52,873 bases of DNA. Source: Zoogloea oleivorans (lineage in GTDB: Bacteria > Pseudomonadota > Gammaproteobacteria > Burkholderiales > Rhodocyclaceae). Location: NCBI RefSeq assembly GCF_008107625.1, contig NZ_SDKK01000012.1:107196-160068 (forward strand). The letters are read 5' to 3'. The notes beneath the pieces are model-generated. The model was given only the letters and a program-made list of their open reading frames with translations. It did no database searches and was not told where the DNA came from. Shown here piece after piece: positions 41,672-50,876 of the stretch. Made by a program: the position numbers and the translations under genes. Within the stretch, counting starts at the first letter, position 1. Every line of letters starts with the position of its first letter.

Positions 41672-42598
41672 CTACAGATCGTTCATCCAGTCACCGGGCT
41701 TGCCGGTGGCAAGGGCCAGCATCAGGGCGATGCGCGCTTTGGGCGGCGGCAGGTCACCTGCGGTCAGCCAGCCTTCGTCGTCGTCATCCGCATTGGCGTT
41801 GCGGATCACCGGGCCGACGCAGCGGCTGGCGCGCAGGATGGCGACGCCTTTGTCTCTTGCCCGGCGCAAGGCCGGCAGCCAGGCGGCGGGTATGCTGCCA
41901 TGCCCGGTGAGGGCCAGCACCAGGCCGCGGGAGCCGGCCGTGACGCAGGCGTCGATCAGGTCCGCGGGTGCTCCGGCATAGCCCGCAAGGATGTCCACCC
42001 GCGGCAGGGTCGATGGCTCACAACGGGCGAAGCGGCCATCGGGCCGGGCTTCTGCCCACGGTCGGGGGGAATTGAAGGCGTCTAGCCCGGTTGTGCGTGC
42101 CTTTCCTAGCCAGCGTGCCGCGTGCACCGTTCCGTTCATCACTATCAGCACCCCCTTGTTCCATGCCGTGTCGTCCGCCGCCAACTGCACGCTGGCGCGC
42201 AGGTTGGCGGGGCCGTCGGCCTGCGGGTGGTCGGCCGGACGCATGGCACCGGTGAGGACCACCGGTTTTCCGGGCGGGAGGCTCAGGTGCAGGAAATACG
42301 CCGTCTCTTCCATGGTGTCGGTACCGTGAAGGATCACCAGGCCGTCGATGGCCGGATCAGCCAGCGCATGGCGGGCCGCGGCGAGGATCTGCAGCCAGTC
42401 GGTCGGGGTGATGTCCTTGCTGTCCAGAGAGAGGATTTGCTCTGCGGAAATCTCCGCGGCCGCTGCCAGATCGGGCACGGTGGCGAGGAGGGTGTTCACC
42501 GAGCGCACACCGGCTGTGTAGCGGCTGCCGTCACCGGCGGGATCGGCCTCTCCGGCGATGGTGCCGCCAGTCGCGAGAAGATGGATGTGGCGTGACAT
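41672..42598 (-). CDS. Asparaginase family protein, cytoplasmic
   Basis: L-asparaginase converts asparagine to aspartate and ammonia. The 308-residue product has the first active-site box LLATGGTIAG with nucleophile T13, and the second box HGTDTMEET with T93-D94. TGAMRPADHPQADGPANL carries the following conserved block. No signal peptide is present, so it is cytoplasmic (type I-like by location). It lies 140 bases downstream of gltL in the same direction, which suits use of imported acidic amino acids, with REP-like palindromes in between. The frame runs on upstream through those repeats but is not coding there. Confidence 0.9.
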   Translation of the reverse strand: MSRHIHLLATGGTIAGEADPAGDGSRYTAGVRSVNTLLATVPDLAAAAEISAEQILSLDSKDITPTDWLQILAAARHALADPAIDGLVILHGTDTMEETAYFLHLSLPPGKPVVLTGAMRPADHPQADGPANLRASVQLAADDTAWNKGVLIVMNGTVHAARWLGKARTTGLDAFNSPRPWAEARPDGRFARCEPSTLPRVDILAGYAGAPADLIDACVTAGSRGLVLALTGHGSIPAAWLPALRRARDKGVAILRASRCVGPVIRNANADDDDEGWLTAGDLPPPKARIALMLALATGKPGDWMNDL

Positions 42599-42609
42599 GG
42601 CAAGGTTCC

Positions 42610-42732
42610 GTGGGTCGGACTTCAGTCCGACAACGCACGCAGAACGGGCACTATCGGATTGCCTCTGTGGGTCGGACTTCAGTCCGACAACGCGGGCTGA
42701 GCGGGTGAAGTCGGACTGAAGTCCGACCCACA
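42610..42732. repeat. Cluster of three REP-like palindromes
   Basis: The unit is the perfect palindrome GTCGGAC-TTCA-GTCCGAC with flanking GTGG and AACGC. Two copies are direct (42610-42636 and 42667-42693, 27 identical bases each) and one is inverted (42710-42732). They fill the gap between gltL and the asparaginase gene. The form fits REP elements mobilised by RAYT transposases; no RAYT gene is in the window. As RNA the units form stable hairpins that could protect upstream glt message. Confidence 0.9.
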
Positions 42733-42738
42733 GGAGTG

Positions 42739-43467
42739 TCAGTGCTGCAGGATTTTGGCCAGGAACTGCCGTGCGCGCTCGGAATGCGGGGCGCCGAAGA
42801 AGGCGTCCTTGCTGTCGTCCTCGACGATCAGGCCCTTGTCCATGAAGATCACCCGGTTGGCGACCTTGCGCGCAAAGCCCATCTCGTGGGTGACGCACAT
42901 CATGGTCATGCCTTCCTGGGCCAGCTCGACCATCACGTCGAGTACCTCGTTGATCATCTCCGGGTCGAGGGCCGAGGTCGGCTCGTCGAACAGCATGCAG
43001 ATCGGGTCCATGCACAGCGCGCGGGCGATCGCCACGCGTTGCTGCTGGCCGCCGGAGAGCTGGCCGGGGAATTTCTCGGCATGGGCTTTTAGGCCGACCC
43101 GTTCGAGCAGCTTGAGGCCCTTGGCGCGCGCTTCGTCCTTCGAGCGGCCGAGGACCTTCTCCTGGGCAATCGAGAGGTTGTCGGTGATGCTCATGTGCGG
43201 GAACAGCTCGAAGTGCTGGAACACCATGCCGACCCGGCTGCGCAGCTTGGAGAGATTGGTCTTCGGGTCGCCCACCGAGATGCCATCCACGGTGATTGCG
43301 CCAGCCTGGAAAGGCTCGAGGCCATTGACGCACTTGATGAGGGTGGACTTGCCGCTGCCAGACGGGCCGCAGACCACCACCACCTCGCCCTTGGCGACCT
43401 TGGTGCTGCAGTCGGTGAGGACCTGGAAGCTGCCGTAGTGCTTGGAAACCTTGTCGATCGTGATCAT
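42739..43467 (-). CDS. gltL: Glutamate/aspartate ABC transporter ATP-binding protein
   Basis: This is the cytoplasmic ATPase of a polar amino acid importer. The 242-residue product has Walker A GPSGSGKST (G34-T42), the signature LSGGQQQR (about 135-142), Walker B ICMLFDEP with TSALDPE (about 155-170), and the switch histidine in VTHEMGF. Sequence and length match GltL/GlnQ/AatP. It is the last transporter gene of the gltIJKL cluster, 23 bases after gltK. Confidence 0.93.
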   Translation of the reverse strand: MITIDKVSKHYGSFQVLTDCSTKVAKGEVVVVCGPSGSGKSTLIKCVNGLEPFQAGAITVDGISVGDPKTNLSKLRSRVGMVFQHFELFPHMSITDNLSIAQEKVLGRSKDEARAKGLKLLERVGLKAHAEKFPGQLSGGQQQRVAIARALCMDPICMLFDEPTSALDPEMINEVLDVMVELAQEGMTMMCVTHEMGFARKVANRVIFMDKGLIVEDDSKDAFFGAPHSERARQFLAKILQH

Positions 43468-43490
43468 CTGTATTTACCTCGAACGCGGAC

Positions 43491-44174
43491 TTAAACCGTC
43501 GCCATCCGCTTCTGCAGTCGCCGCACCACCTGCGACAGGGTGAAGCACAACACGAAATATACCGCCCCCGCAAAGAGCAGCAGCTCCACCAGCCGGCCAT
43601 CCCGGTCGCCGACCTTGTAGGCCGCGCCGAAGAAGTCGGCCAGCGCCGACATGTAGACCAGCGAGGTGTCCTGGAAGAGCACGATGGCCTGGGTGAGCAG
43701 CAGCGGAACCATGTTGCGGAAGGCTTGCGGCAAGACCACCAGACGCATCGCCTGGCTGTAGCTCATGCCCAGTGCCGAGGCGGCAGCCACTTGGCCCTTG
43801 GGCACGCTCTGGATGCCGGCGCGGATGATTTCCGAGTAGTAGGCCGACTCGAAGAGGGCGAAGCCGATCATCGCCGAGGTGAGGCGGACGTCGGTATTCG
43901 GGTCGAGGTTGAAGAAGCTGCGCAGCAGTTGCGGCACGATGAGGAAGAACCACAGCAGCACCATCACCAGCGGGATCGAGCGGAAGAGGTTGACGTAGCC
44001 GGCCGCGAACCACGCCAGCGGTTTGACCGGCGACAGACGCAGCATGGCCAGCAAGGTGCCCCACACGATGCCGAAGATGACCGCGGTGACGGTGATCTCG
44101 AGGGAGATCTTCATGCCGTCCCACAGGAAGGGCAGGGCGCCGGGGATGGAGGACCAGTCGAAGTCGTAGTTCAT
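43491..44174 (-). CDS. gltK: Glutamate/aspartate ABC transporter permease, second
   Basis: The 227-residue inner-membrane protein has about five hydrophobic segments and the polar amino acid permease signature ending [22 protein letters not shown], with the EAA-type loop that contacts the ATPase. [15 protein letters not shown]-like sequence (here [18 protein letters not shown]) is typical of GltK. It pairs with gltJ, 10 bases upstream, to form the membrane channel. Confidence 0.92.
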   Translation of the reverse strand: MNYDFDWSSIPGALPFLWDGMKISLEITVTAVIFGIVWGTLLAMLRLSPVKPLAWFAAGYVNLFRSIPLVMVLLWFFLIVPQLLRSFFNLDPNTDVRLTSAMIGFALFESAYYSEIIRAGIQSVPKGQVAAASALGMSYSQAMRLVVLPQAFRNMVPLLLTQAIVLFQDTSLVYMSALADFFGAAYKVGDRDGRLVELLLFAGAVYFVLCFTLSQVVRRLQKRMATV

Positions 44175-44184
44175 CGCAGCTTCC

Positions 44185-44925
44185 TCACTTGCTACCCATG
44201 TAGCCTGGTACGCGGGTCTTCGTCTCGACTACGCGCATCAGGCTCATGACCACCACGTTGATGAGCACGTAGAGCAGGGTCACGGCGATGAAGGATTCGT
44301 AGGGCTGGGCGGTGTAATCCACCAGTTGACGCCCTTGCGCAGCGAGTTCGAGCAGGCCGATGGTCGAGCACACGGCAGAGTTCTTGAAAATGTTGAGAAA
44401 CTCGGAAGTGAGCGGCGGCACGACCAGCCGGAAGGCCATCGGCAAGAGCACGTGGCGGTAGGTTTGCGGCAGTGTGAAGCCCAGCGCCAGGCCGGCGTTC
44501 TTCTGGCCGCGCGGCAGCGAGTTGATGCCGGCACGCACCTGTTCACAGACCCGCGCGCTGGTGAAGAAACCCAGGCACACCATGGCTGACAGGAACTGCT
44601 GGGTGAGCGGGTTGAGCTGCTGCTTGAAGGCATCGCCGAGCCCGAAGGGCAGCAGTTCGGGCAGGACGAAATACCAGATGAACAGTTGCACCAGCAGCGG
44701 AATGTTGCGGAATACTTCCACGTAGGCCGCAGCCAGCCCCGACAGCCACTTGTTGGGCACGGTGCGCAGCACGCCCATCAGGCTGCCCAGCGCCAGGGCC
44801 ATGACCCAGGCGCACAGGGACAGGGTGACCGTGGTTTGCAGACCGGAGAGCATCCATCCGAGGTAGGTGGTTTCTCCGGTCGGCACCGGGCTGCTGAAGA
44901 TGCTCCAGTTCCACTGGTAGCTCAT
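44185..44925 (-). CDS. gltJ: Glutamate/aspartate ABC transporter permease, first
   Basis: The 246-residue inner-membrane protein begins [25 protein letters not shown], the usual GltJ start, with several hydrophobic spans and the EAA-like loop [23 protein letters not shown]-type (here [15 protein letters not shown]). [16 protein letters not shown] is the conserved permease segment. It lies 15 bases after gltI and 10 before gltK. Confidence 0.92.
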   Translation of the reverse strand: MSYQWNWSIFSSPVPTGETTYLGWMLSGLQTTVTLSLCAWVMALALGSLMGVLRTVPNKWLSGLAAAYVEVFRNIPLLVQLFIWYFVLPELLPFGLGDAFKQQLNPLTQQFLSAMVCLGFFTSARVCEQVRAGINSLPRGQKNAGLALGFTLPQTYRHVLLPMAFRLVVPPLTSEFLNIFKNSAVCSTIGLLELAAQGRQLVDYTAQPYESFIAVTLLYVLINVVVMSLMRVVETKTRVPGYMGSK

Positions 44926-44940
44926 GCCGTTTGCCCCGGT

Positions 44941-45840
44941 TTACTCGAAGGCCTTGTCGTTGGGCGCCTTGTACAGCTTGAGCATGGCGTCGGAGATCGG
45001 GAAGTTGAGGTTCAGGCCCTTGGGGGGGATGGGCTGGGTGAACCATTTCTTGTAGATGGCCTCGGCTTCGCCGGAGGTCATGGCCTTGGCCAGGGCGGTG
45101 TCGACGACCTTCTTGAAGCCCGGATCGTCCTTTCGCATCATGCAGCCGTAGGCTTCGAAGCTCTGCGGGGTGCCGACCACGGCCCAGTCGGCAGGGCGCT
45201 TGGCCTTGGCCAGTTCGCCGTAGAGCAGGGCGTCGTCCATCATGAAGGCGACGGCACGGCCGGTCTCCAGCGTGAGGAAGGACTCGCCGTGGTCCTTGGC
45301 GCTGATGATGTTCATGGCGAGCTTCTTGTCCTCGTTCATCTTGCGGATGAGGCGCTCGGAGGTGGTGCCGGCGGTGGTCACCACGTTCTTGCCGGCCAGA
45401 TCGGGGAAGTCCTTGATGCCGGACTCCTTCTTGGTCATCAGGCGCGTGCCGATGATGAAGATGGTGTTGGAGAAGGCGACCTGGCGGCCCCGTTCGGCAT
45501 TGTTGGTGGTGGAGCCGCACTCGATGTCGACGGTGCCGTTCTGCACCAGCGGGATGCGGTTCTGCGAGGTGACCGGGGTGAGCTTGACGGCGAGGGCGGG
45601 CAGCTTGAGCTCGGCCTTGACGGCGTCGACGACCTTGAGCATCAGCTCCTGGCTGTAGCCGACGACCTGCTGCTTGTCGTCGTAGTAGGAGAAGGGGATC
45701 GACGATTCCCGGTGGCCGAGGGCGATGGTGCCGCTGTCCTTGATCTTCTTCAGGGTCGGGGACTCCTGGGCGAAGACGGATTGGGTGAACAGGGCGGCCA
45801 TTGCGAGGGCAATGAGGGCGGGCTTGCGGGTACAGGACAT
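44941..45840 (-). CDS. gltI: Glutamate/aspartate periplasmic binding protein
   Basis: This is the periplasmic receptor that captures glutamate/aspartate for GltJKL. The 299-residue precursor has a 24-residue signal peptide ending SVFA, then the type II binding fold with SGTIALGHRESSIPFSYYDD and GTVDIECGSTTNNAERG, typical of GltI/AatJ. The ATG at 45840 is 6 bases after GGAGGAG. A TACAAT (minus strand, 45899-45904) preceded by a 7-bp hairpin (45908-45926) may be a -10, but the -35 is weak. Confidence 0.93.
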   Translation of the reverse strand: MSCTRKPALIALAMAALFTQSVFAQESPTLKKIKDSGTIALGHRESSIPFSYYDDKQQVVGYSQELMLKVVDAVKAELKLPALAVKLTPVTSQNRIPLVQNGTVDIECGSTTNNAERGRQVAFSNTIFIIGTRLMTKKESGIKDFPDLAGKNVVTTAGTTSERLIRKMNEDKKLAMNIISAKDHGESFLTLETGRAVAFMMDDALLYGELAKAKRPADWAVVGTPQSFEAYGCMMRKDDPGFKKVVDTALAKAMTSGEAEAIYKKWFTQPIPPKGLNLNFPISDAMLKLYKAPNDKAFE

Positions 45841-45952
45841 GGGCAACTCCTCCAGAGTGGGGCCGGGGCTGGGCGCGGCTTGCAGTGCACTGAAGGAGAT
45901 TGTAGCTGCTGCCGGGTGGCGGCAGCGTGCCTGCTTTGCGGCTGGGCTCCGG

Positions 45953-47773
45953 CTAGGTGTTTGTCACCCGGGCGTGGATGGCTTTCAGGTCGGCCTCGTC
46001 GAGCGTTTCGCGGGCCAGCAGATCGCGTGCCGTTTCTTCGAGGATCTCCCGCCGGTCGTCGAGAATGGCCGAGCTGCATGCGAAGGCATGGGCGACGATC
46101 TGGCGTACGGCGCAGTCGATCTCCCGGGCGGTTTCTTCGGAGTAGTTGCGCTCCTGTGTCGGGCTGGCGTTCTGGCCGAGAAAGTTGGTCTTGTCACTCT
46201 CGTAGGCCACGTTGCCGAGCTTTTCGTGCATGCCGAAGCGCATCACGATGGAACGGGCAATCGAGGTGACCTTCTGCAGGTCGTCGGCGGCGCCGGTGGA
46301 GACTTCGCCGAATATCAGCAGTTCGGCGGCGCGGCCACCCAGCAGCACGGCCATCTTGTTTTCCAGTTCGGCGCGGGTCATCAGGAAGCGGTCTTCAGTG
46401 GGGCGCTGGATGGTGTAGCCCAGCGCGCCGACGCCCCGCGGAATGATGCTGATTTTGTGCACCGGATCGGTGCCGGGCAGGCCCATCGCCACCAGGGCGT
46501 GGCCCATCTCGTGGTAGGCCACGACGGTACGTTCGTGCTCGTTGAGGACGCGGTTCTTCTTCTCGAGGCCGGCGATGATGCGCTCTACCGCCACGGTGAA
46601 GTCATTCACGGTGACTGATTCGCCGTCGCGGCGGGTGGCTACGAGCGCCGCTTCGTTGCACAGGTTGGCCAGATCCGCGCCAGAGAAGCCCGGGGTGAGG
46701 GCAGCCACCTTCTCGGCGTCAGTGTCGGCGGAGAGGGTGATCTTCTTCATGTGCACCTCGAGAATCGCGATGCGGCCCTTCTTGTCGGGGCGGTCGACGA
46801 GCACCTGGCGGTCGAAGCGGCCGGCGCGCAGCAGGGCCGGGTCGAGCACTTCCGGCCGGTTGGTAGCGGCCAGCAGCACCAGGCCGGACGACGAATCGAA
46901 GCCGTCCAGTTCGACCAGCAGCTGGTTGAGGGTCTGTTCCTTCTCTTCATGGCCGCCCATGCCGCCGAAGGCGCCGCGGGCCCGGCCCACGGCATCGAGT
47001 TCGTCGATGAAGATGATCGCCGGGGCCTTGGCGCGGGCTTGCTCGAAGAGATCGCGCACGCGTGCCGCACCGACGCCGACGAACATCTCGACGAACTCGG
47101 AGCCCGAGATGGAGAAGAAGGGCACGCCTGCCTCACCGGCCACGGCCTTGGCGAGAAGCGTCTTGCCGGTGCCCGGCGGGCCAACCAGCAGTACGCCCTT
47201 GGGCAGCCGTCCACCGAGGCGGCCGGACGTCTTCGGGTCCTTCAGGAAGGCGACCACCTCCTTGAGTTCATCCTTGGCCTCGTCCACGCCGGCCACGTCG
47301 TCAAAGGTGACGCCGGTGTTGGCTTCCACGTAGACCTTGGCCTTGCTCTTGCCGATGTTCATGAAGCCGCCGCCCATGCCCTGCTTGCCGCCGAACTTCT
47401 TCATGGCGAAGAACCAGATGCCGACAAAGATCACCGCCGGCAGCACCCAGCCGAGGAGATCCTTGAGGAAGGTGTTTTCGACCACGCCGGTGAACTTGAC
47501 GTCGTACTGGGACAGATCTTTGGCCAGGGACGGATCGACACGGGTGGTGACGAACTTCTGACGGCCGTCCTCAAGGGGCTTCTTGAGGCTGCCCTGGATG
47601 GTGTTGTCGGTGATGGAGATCTCACTGATCTCGCCGGCCTTCACCATGCGCTGGAACTCGCTGTAGGGCAGCGGTTCGACGGTGCGCATCTGCACCCACA
47701 GGTCATGCAGCGTGAAGATCGCAAACAGCGCGAAGACGAGGTACCACAGGCTGAATTGCGTTTTCTTTTCCAT
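45953..47773 (-). CDS. ftsH: ATP-dependent zinc metalloprotease FtsH, probably an accessory copy
   Basis: FtsH degrades membrane and some cytoplasmic proteins. The 606-residue product has transmembrane helices at about 8-25 and 105-124 around a periplasmic domain, Walker A GPPGTGKT (198-205), Walker B IIFIDELD (253-260), an SRH with [18 protein letters not shown], and the zinc motif H421-E-M-G-H425. The usual middle residue is alanine (HEAGH). It is shorter than E. coli FtsH and is not next to rrmJ or folP, so it is probably a second paralogue rather than the essential housekeeping copy. Confidence 0.92.
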   Translation of the reverse strand: MEKKTQFSLWYLVFALFAIFTLHDLWVQMRTVEPLPYSEFQRMVKAGEISEISITDNTIQGSLKKPLEDGRQKFVTTRVDPSLAKDLSQYDVKFTGVVENTFLKDLLGWVLPAVIFVGIWFFAMKKFGGKQGMGGGFMNIGKSKAKVYVEANTGVTFDDVAGVDEAKDELKEVVAFLKDPKTSGRLGGRLPKGVLLVGPPGTGKTLLAKAVAGEAGVPFFSISGSEFVEMFVGVGAARVRDLFEQARAKAPAIIFIDELDAVGRARGAFGGMGGHEEKEQTLNQLLVELDGFDSSSGLVLLAATNRPEVLDPALLRAGRFDRQVLVDRPDKKGRIAILEVHMKKITLSADTDAEKVAALTPGFSGADLANLCNEAALVATRRDGESVTVNDFTVAVERIIAGLEKKNRVLNEHERTVVAYHEMGHALVAMGLPGTDPVHKISIIPRGVGALGYTIQRPTEDRFLMTRAELENKMAVLLGGRAAELLIFGEVSTGAADDLQKVTSIARSIVMRFGMHEKLGNVAYESDKTNFLGQNASPTQERNYSEETAREIDCAVRQIVAHAFACSSAILDDRREILEETARDLLARETLDEADLKAIHARVTNT

Positions 47774-47982
47774 GACTCCGGGGGTGAAAGGACGAATTAT
47801 TCCTATATGGGGCCGGAAGCCCGGCCTTCAAGCCGGGGGTGTGTGGTGTCTTGATTGTGTCCAAGCGTGAAATCCTGCCGCTGGCGGCTGATGTGGGTGC
47901 GAGTTATGTCACGAATGTCTGCGGGCTTTGGTTTTATAACTAAAGACATAGAAAACCTCCTGCTTCCGGACTCAACACGCCC
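47774..47982. other. Divergent intergenic region between ftsH and the TPR gene
   Basis: The 209 bases must hold both promoters. A short palindromic tract at 47813-47837 contains CCCGGC-CTTCAA-GCCGGG (47820-47837), preceded by a CCGG-AAG-CCCGG overlap, and looks like a degenerate REP or terminator remnant. An AT-rich segment near 47930-47955 is the likeliest promoter area for the TPR gene. No RpoN-type site with the correct spacing was found. Confidence 0.5.
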
Positions 47983-50817
47983 ATGTGGAATCAGCTGCGC
48001 CCTGTCTCATCCCGCCCCGCAAAATGTGCTGCCCTCGGCTTGCTGTTGTGCGCCGCCCTGTCTGTGCAGGGCGCTTACGCCGCCAGCGGTAGCGAGCAGG
48101 CAGCCGGCTTTTTCGAGGATGCCCGCGGTCGTTTTGCACGCAACGATGTGGCCGGCACAATCATTCAGGCACGCAATGCGATCCAGAAGGATGCAGGCCT
48201 GCTGGCCGCCCATCTACTCCTCGGCAAGGCCTTGTTGAAGGATGGTCAGGCCGCCGCCGCCGAAGCCGAATTCGAAATCGCCCTGCAGCAGGGGGCCAGC
48301 CTTGCCGATGTGGCCCAGCCCTACGGCATGGCCCTGATGATGTTCGGTAACAGCGAGAAGCTGCTGGCGCGAATCAGGCCGGACGGCCTGGCGCCCGCCG
48401 TGCGTGCCGAAGTGCTGGCCCTGCGCGCTACCGCCTACGCCGACCAGGGCGACATGAAGGCCGCCTTCCGCGCGGTGGACGCCGCCCGGGAGGCCGATTC
48501 CCGCTCGCTCGCCCCGCTGCGTGCCGAGATCGATTTGTCCCTGCGCTCCCGCGACAACGCCCGGGCCGGCAAGGCGCTCGCCACGGCCCTCGGCCTGGCG
48601 CCCCTCGACCCGCAGCTCCTGCACCTGAAGGGTGCCATGCTGCAGTCCGGTGGCGACGGGGCAGGCGCCATGACGTATTTCGCCAAAGCCCTGCAGGCCG
48701 ATCCCCGTCTGGTGGATACGATGGTCGCGAGGGCCTCCCTGCTCATCGACCTGAAGCGCCCCGAAGAGGCCATGCCCGACTTGCAGCGGGCGGCCGCCCT
48801 GACCCAGCGGGAGCCGCGCGTGGCTTACCTGAAGAGTCTGGTCTTTGCCGCCCGCGGCGACACCAAGGCGTCGCGTGTCGAACTGGAGGCCGTGACCCGC
48901 CTGGTGGACGAGCTGCCTGAAGCCTTCATCGCCCGTCAGCCGCCGCTGCTGATGCTTGGCGGCCTGGCCAGCTACGCCACCGGCCGCGCCGAACGGGCCC
49001 GTTCGCTGCTTGAACTCTACGTGCTGCGCATGCCCGGCGACCCGGCTGGCCGCAAGTTGCTGGCCAACATCTACCTGGCCAGCGGTGACACGGCCCGCGT
49101 CGCCGACCTGCTTGATCCCTTGCTGCGTTCCGGCGATGCCGACCCGCAGGTGCTCACCACGCTGGCCGCGCTGAAGATGCAGCAGCGCCGCTTCCGTGAG
49201 GCTGCCGAGGCACTCGATGCGGCGGCCCGCGCCACCGGCGCCAATCCGGGCATCACCGCGCAGATGGGCTTTGCCCACATCGGCAACCAGCAGGGCGATC
49301 TGGGTCTGGCGGCCCTGCGTCGTGCCTTCGACAAGGAACCCGGCCAGCTCAACGTGGCCTCGGCCCTGGCGACCCTCTACCTGCGTCGCGGCGACACCCG
49401 CAATGCCCAGCAGATCGCCGATGCGCTGGTGCGCCGCCTCCCCGGCGAAGCGCTTGCCCACAACCTGCTCGGCGCGGTGAAGGCGGCCAGTCGGCAGCCC
49501 GTCGAAGCCCGCGTCGCCTATGCCCGGGCGGTGGCCCTGAACGCCGCATTCGCCCCGGCCCAGCTCAATCTGGCCCGTCTCGATGTCGCCGATGGTCAGC
49601 TCGATGCGGCCCGTCAGCGCCTTGTCGCGCTGCTCGGGCAGAACCCTCGCAACGTGCAGGCGCTGACCGAACTGGCGCGGGTGGAGGTTCGCGCCGGTCG
49701 TGACGGCGAAGCTCTGACCCTGCTCGAAAAGGCCCGTGCCCTGGATGCCAGGGACATGCCTGCCGGCCTCGAACTGCTGGCCTTGCAGCAACGACTCAAC
49801 AAGCCCGCCGCTGCGCTGGCGCTGGCCAGGCGACTGGTGGTGGACCGCCCGGAGGATCCGGCTGTGCTGGAAGCCCTTGGCCGCGCTCATCTGGCGGTGG
49901 GCGAGCGCTCCGGCGCCCGGGCAGCTTTTGCCACCCTCGGTCGCCTGGCTGGCAGCGACGCCGAGCGGCTGGTCGCCATTGGCCAACTGCAACTGGCTGC
50001 CGGGGCCGCCAACGATGCCGGGGTGAATGCCGAAAAAGCTCTCGCTGCGAAGCCCGGTCTTCTTCCGGCGCTGATCCTGCAGGTCGAGGCCGAAGTGCTG
50101 GCCGGAAATCTGCCGCGGGCCGACAGCCTGCAACGGGCCCTTGCCGCACGCACGCGTAAAGGTGCTGAGGCCCTGCGTCTGGCTGGCGATATTGCACTGG
50201 CCCGGCAACTGCCGCGGGAGGCCGCCCAGGCGTACCGGGCGGCCTTCGACAAGGCGCCTTCTGCCCGTTTGGCACTGCTCGGTTTCAGTGCCGCCTTCCG
50301 CGCCGGCGAAGGAGACAAGAGCATGGCCATGCTGGAAAGCTGGCTGCGCGCCCACCCGGGCGATGTGCTGGTGCAGGCGGCGCTGGCCGAAGGCCATCTG
50401 CGCCTTGGTCGTCTTCCCGCCGCGCGCAGTGCCTACGAGGCCCTGCTGGCCCGCGAACCGCAAAACGGCGCGGCGGCCAACAACCTCGCCCAGGTGCTGC
50501 TGCGCCAGAACGACAGTGGCGCCCTCGCGATGGCCGAACGGGCTGCCCGGCTGGCCCCGGAAGATGCCAACGCCCTCGATACCCTTGGCTGGACGCGGGC
50601 CTGCAGCGGTGCTCTGGATATCGCCCTGACAACCTTGCGCGAGGCTCGTGTGCGGGCGCCTGATTCCCGCGACATCCGCTACCACCTGGCGTGGGTGCTC
50701 CATCGCAGCGGCAAGAAGGACGAAGCCCGTAGCGAGCTGGCTGGTGCCCTCAAGGGGACGGGCGAGTTTGAAAGTGAAGCCGACGCGCAGGCGCTGCGCC
50801 GGGAGCTCGGCGTATGA
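47983..50817 (+). CDS. prsT: PEP-CTERM system TPR-repeat protein, PrsT-like
   Basis: A 944-residue exported protein built almost wholly of TPR-like helical repeats from about residue 37 to the end (many A-x-A-L/Y periods such as AAEALDAAAR and AERAARLAPEDANALDTLGW). The signal peptide is about 33 residues, ending AYA. PrsT proteins accompany exosortase loci and are thought to scaffold exopolysaccharide or PEP-CTERM export. PrsT is usually a lipoprotein, yet here the only nearby cysteine (C23, after LLL) lacks a proper lipobox. The last codons overlap an in-frame start region of the next gene, suggesting an operon. Assignment is by architecture and context. Confidence 0.78.
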   Translation: MWNQLRPVSSRPAKCAALGLLLCAALSVQGAYAASGSEQAAGFFEDARGRFARNDVAGTIIQARNAIQKDAGLLAAHLLLGKALLKDGQAAAAEAEFEIALQQGASLADVAQPYGMALMMFGNSEKLLARIRPDGLAPAVRAEVLALRATAYADQGDMKAAFRAVDAAREADSRSLAPLRAEIDLSLRSRDNARAGKALATALGLAPLDPQLLHLKGAMLQSGGDGAGAMTYFAKALQADPRLVDTMVARASLLIDLKRPEEAMPDLQRAAALTQREPRVAYLKSLVFAARGDTKASRVELEAVTRLVDELPEAFIARQPPLLMLGGLASYATGRAERARSLLELYVLRMPGDPAGRKLLANIYLASGDTARVADLLDPLLRSGDADPQVLTTLAALKMQQRRFREAAEALDAAARATGANPGITAQMGFAHIGNQQGDLGLAALRRAFDKEPGQLNVASALATLYLRRGDTRNAQQIADALVRRLPGEALAHNLLGAVKAASRQPVEARVAYARAVALNAAFAPAQLNLARLDVADGQLDAARQRLVALLGQNPRNVQALTELARVEVRAGRDGEALTLLEKARALDARDMPAGLELLALQQRLNKPAAALALARRLVVDRPEDPAVLEALGRAHLAVGERSGARAAFATLGRLAGSDAERLVAIGQLQLAAGAANDAGVNAEKALAAKPGLLPALILQVEAEVLAGNLPRADSLQRALAARTRKGAEALRLAGDIALARQLPREAAQAYRAAFDKAPSARLALLGFSAAFRAGEGDKSMAMLESWLRAHPGDVLVQAALAEGHLRLGRLPAARSAYEALLAREPQNGAAANNLAQVLLRQNDSGALAMAERAARLAPEDANALDTLGWTRACSGALDIALTTLREARVRAPDSRDIRYHLAWVLHRSGKKDEARSELAGALKGTGEFESEADAQALRRELGV

Positions 50818-50876
50818 GAAGCAAGAGAAGGCCCCGTCGCCAGGCCCCCAACGAACATACAAGGCATGACCCCAAA

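Noticed and set aside
42610-42732. CRISPR array
   Set aside because: Only three palindromic units, one inverted, with unequal spacers and no cas genes; a REP cluster explains them.
42599-43600. N-terminal extension of the asparaginase through the REP cluster and across gltL
   Set aside because: The extra sequence is translated palindrome and out-of-frame gltL. The ATG at 42598 gives the canonical start.
45899-45945. RpoN-type promoter upstream of gltI
   Set aside because: An AGGCACG resembles a -24 element, but the GG to GC spacing is 9 instead of 10 bases and the -12 element does not match.
47860-47910. RpoN-type promoter upstream of the PrsT-like gene
   Set aside because: The nearest GG/GC pairs are 11 bases apart and lack TGGCAC.
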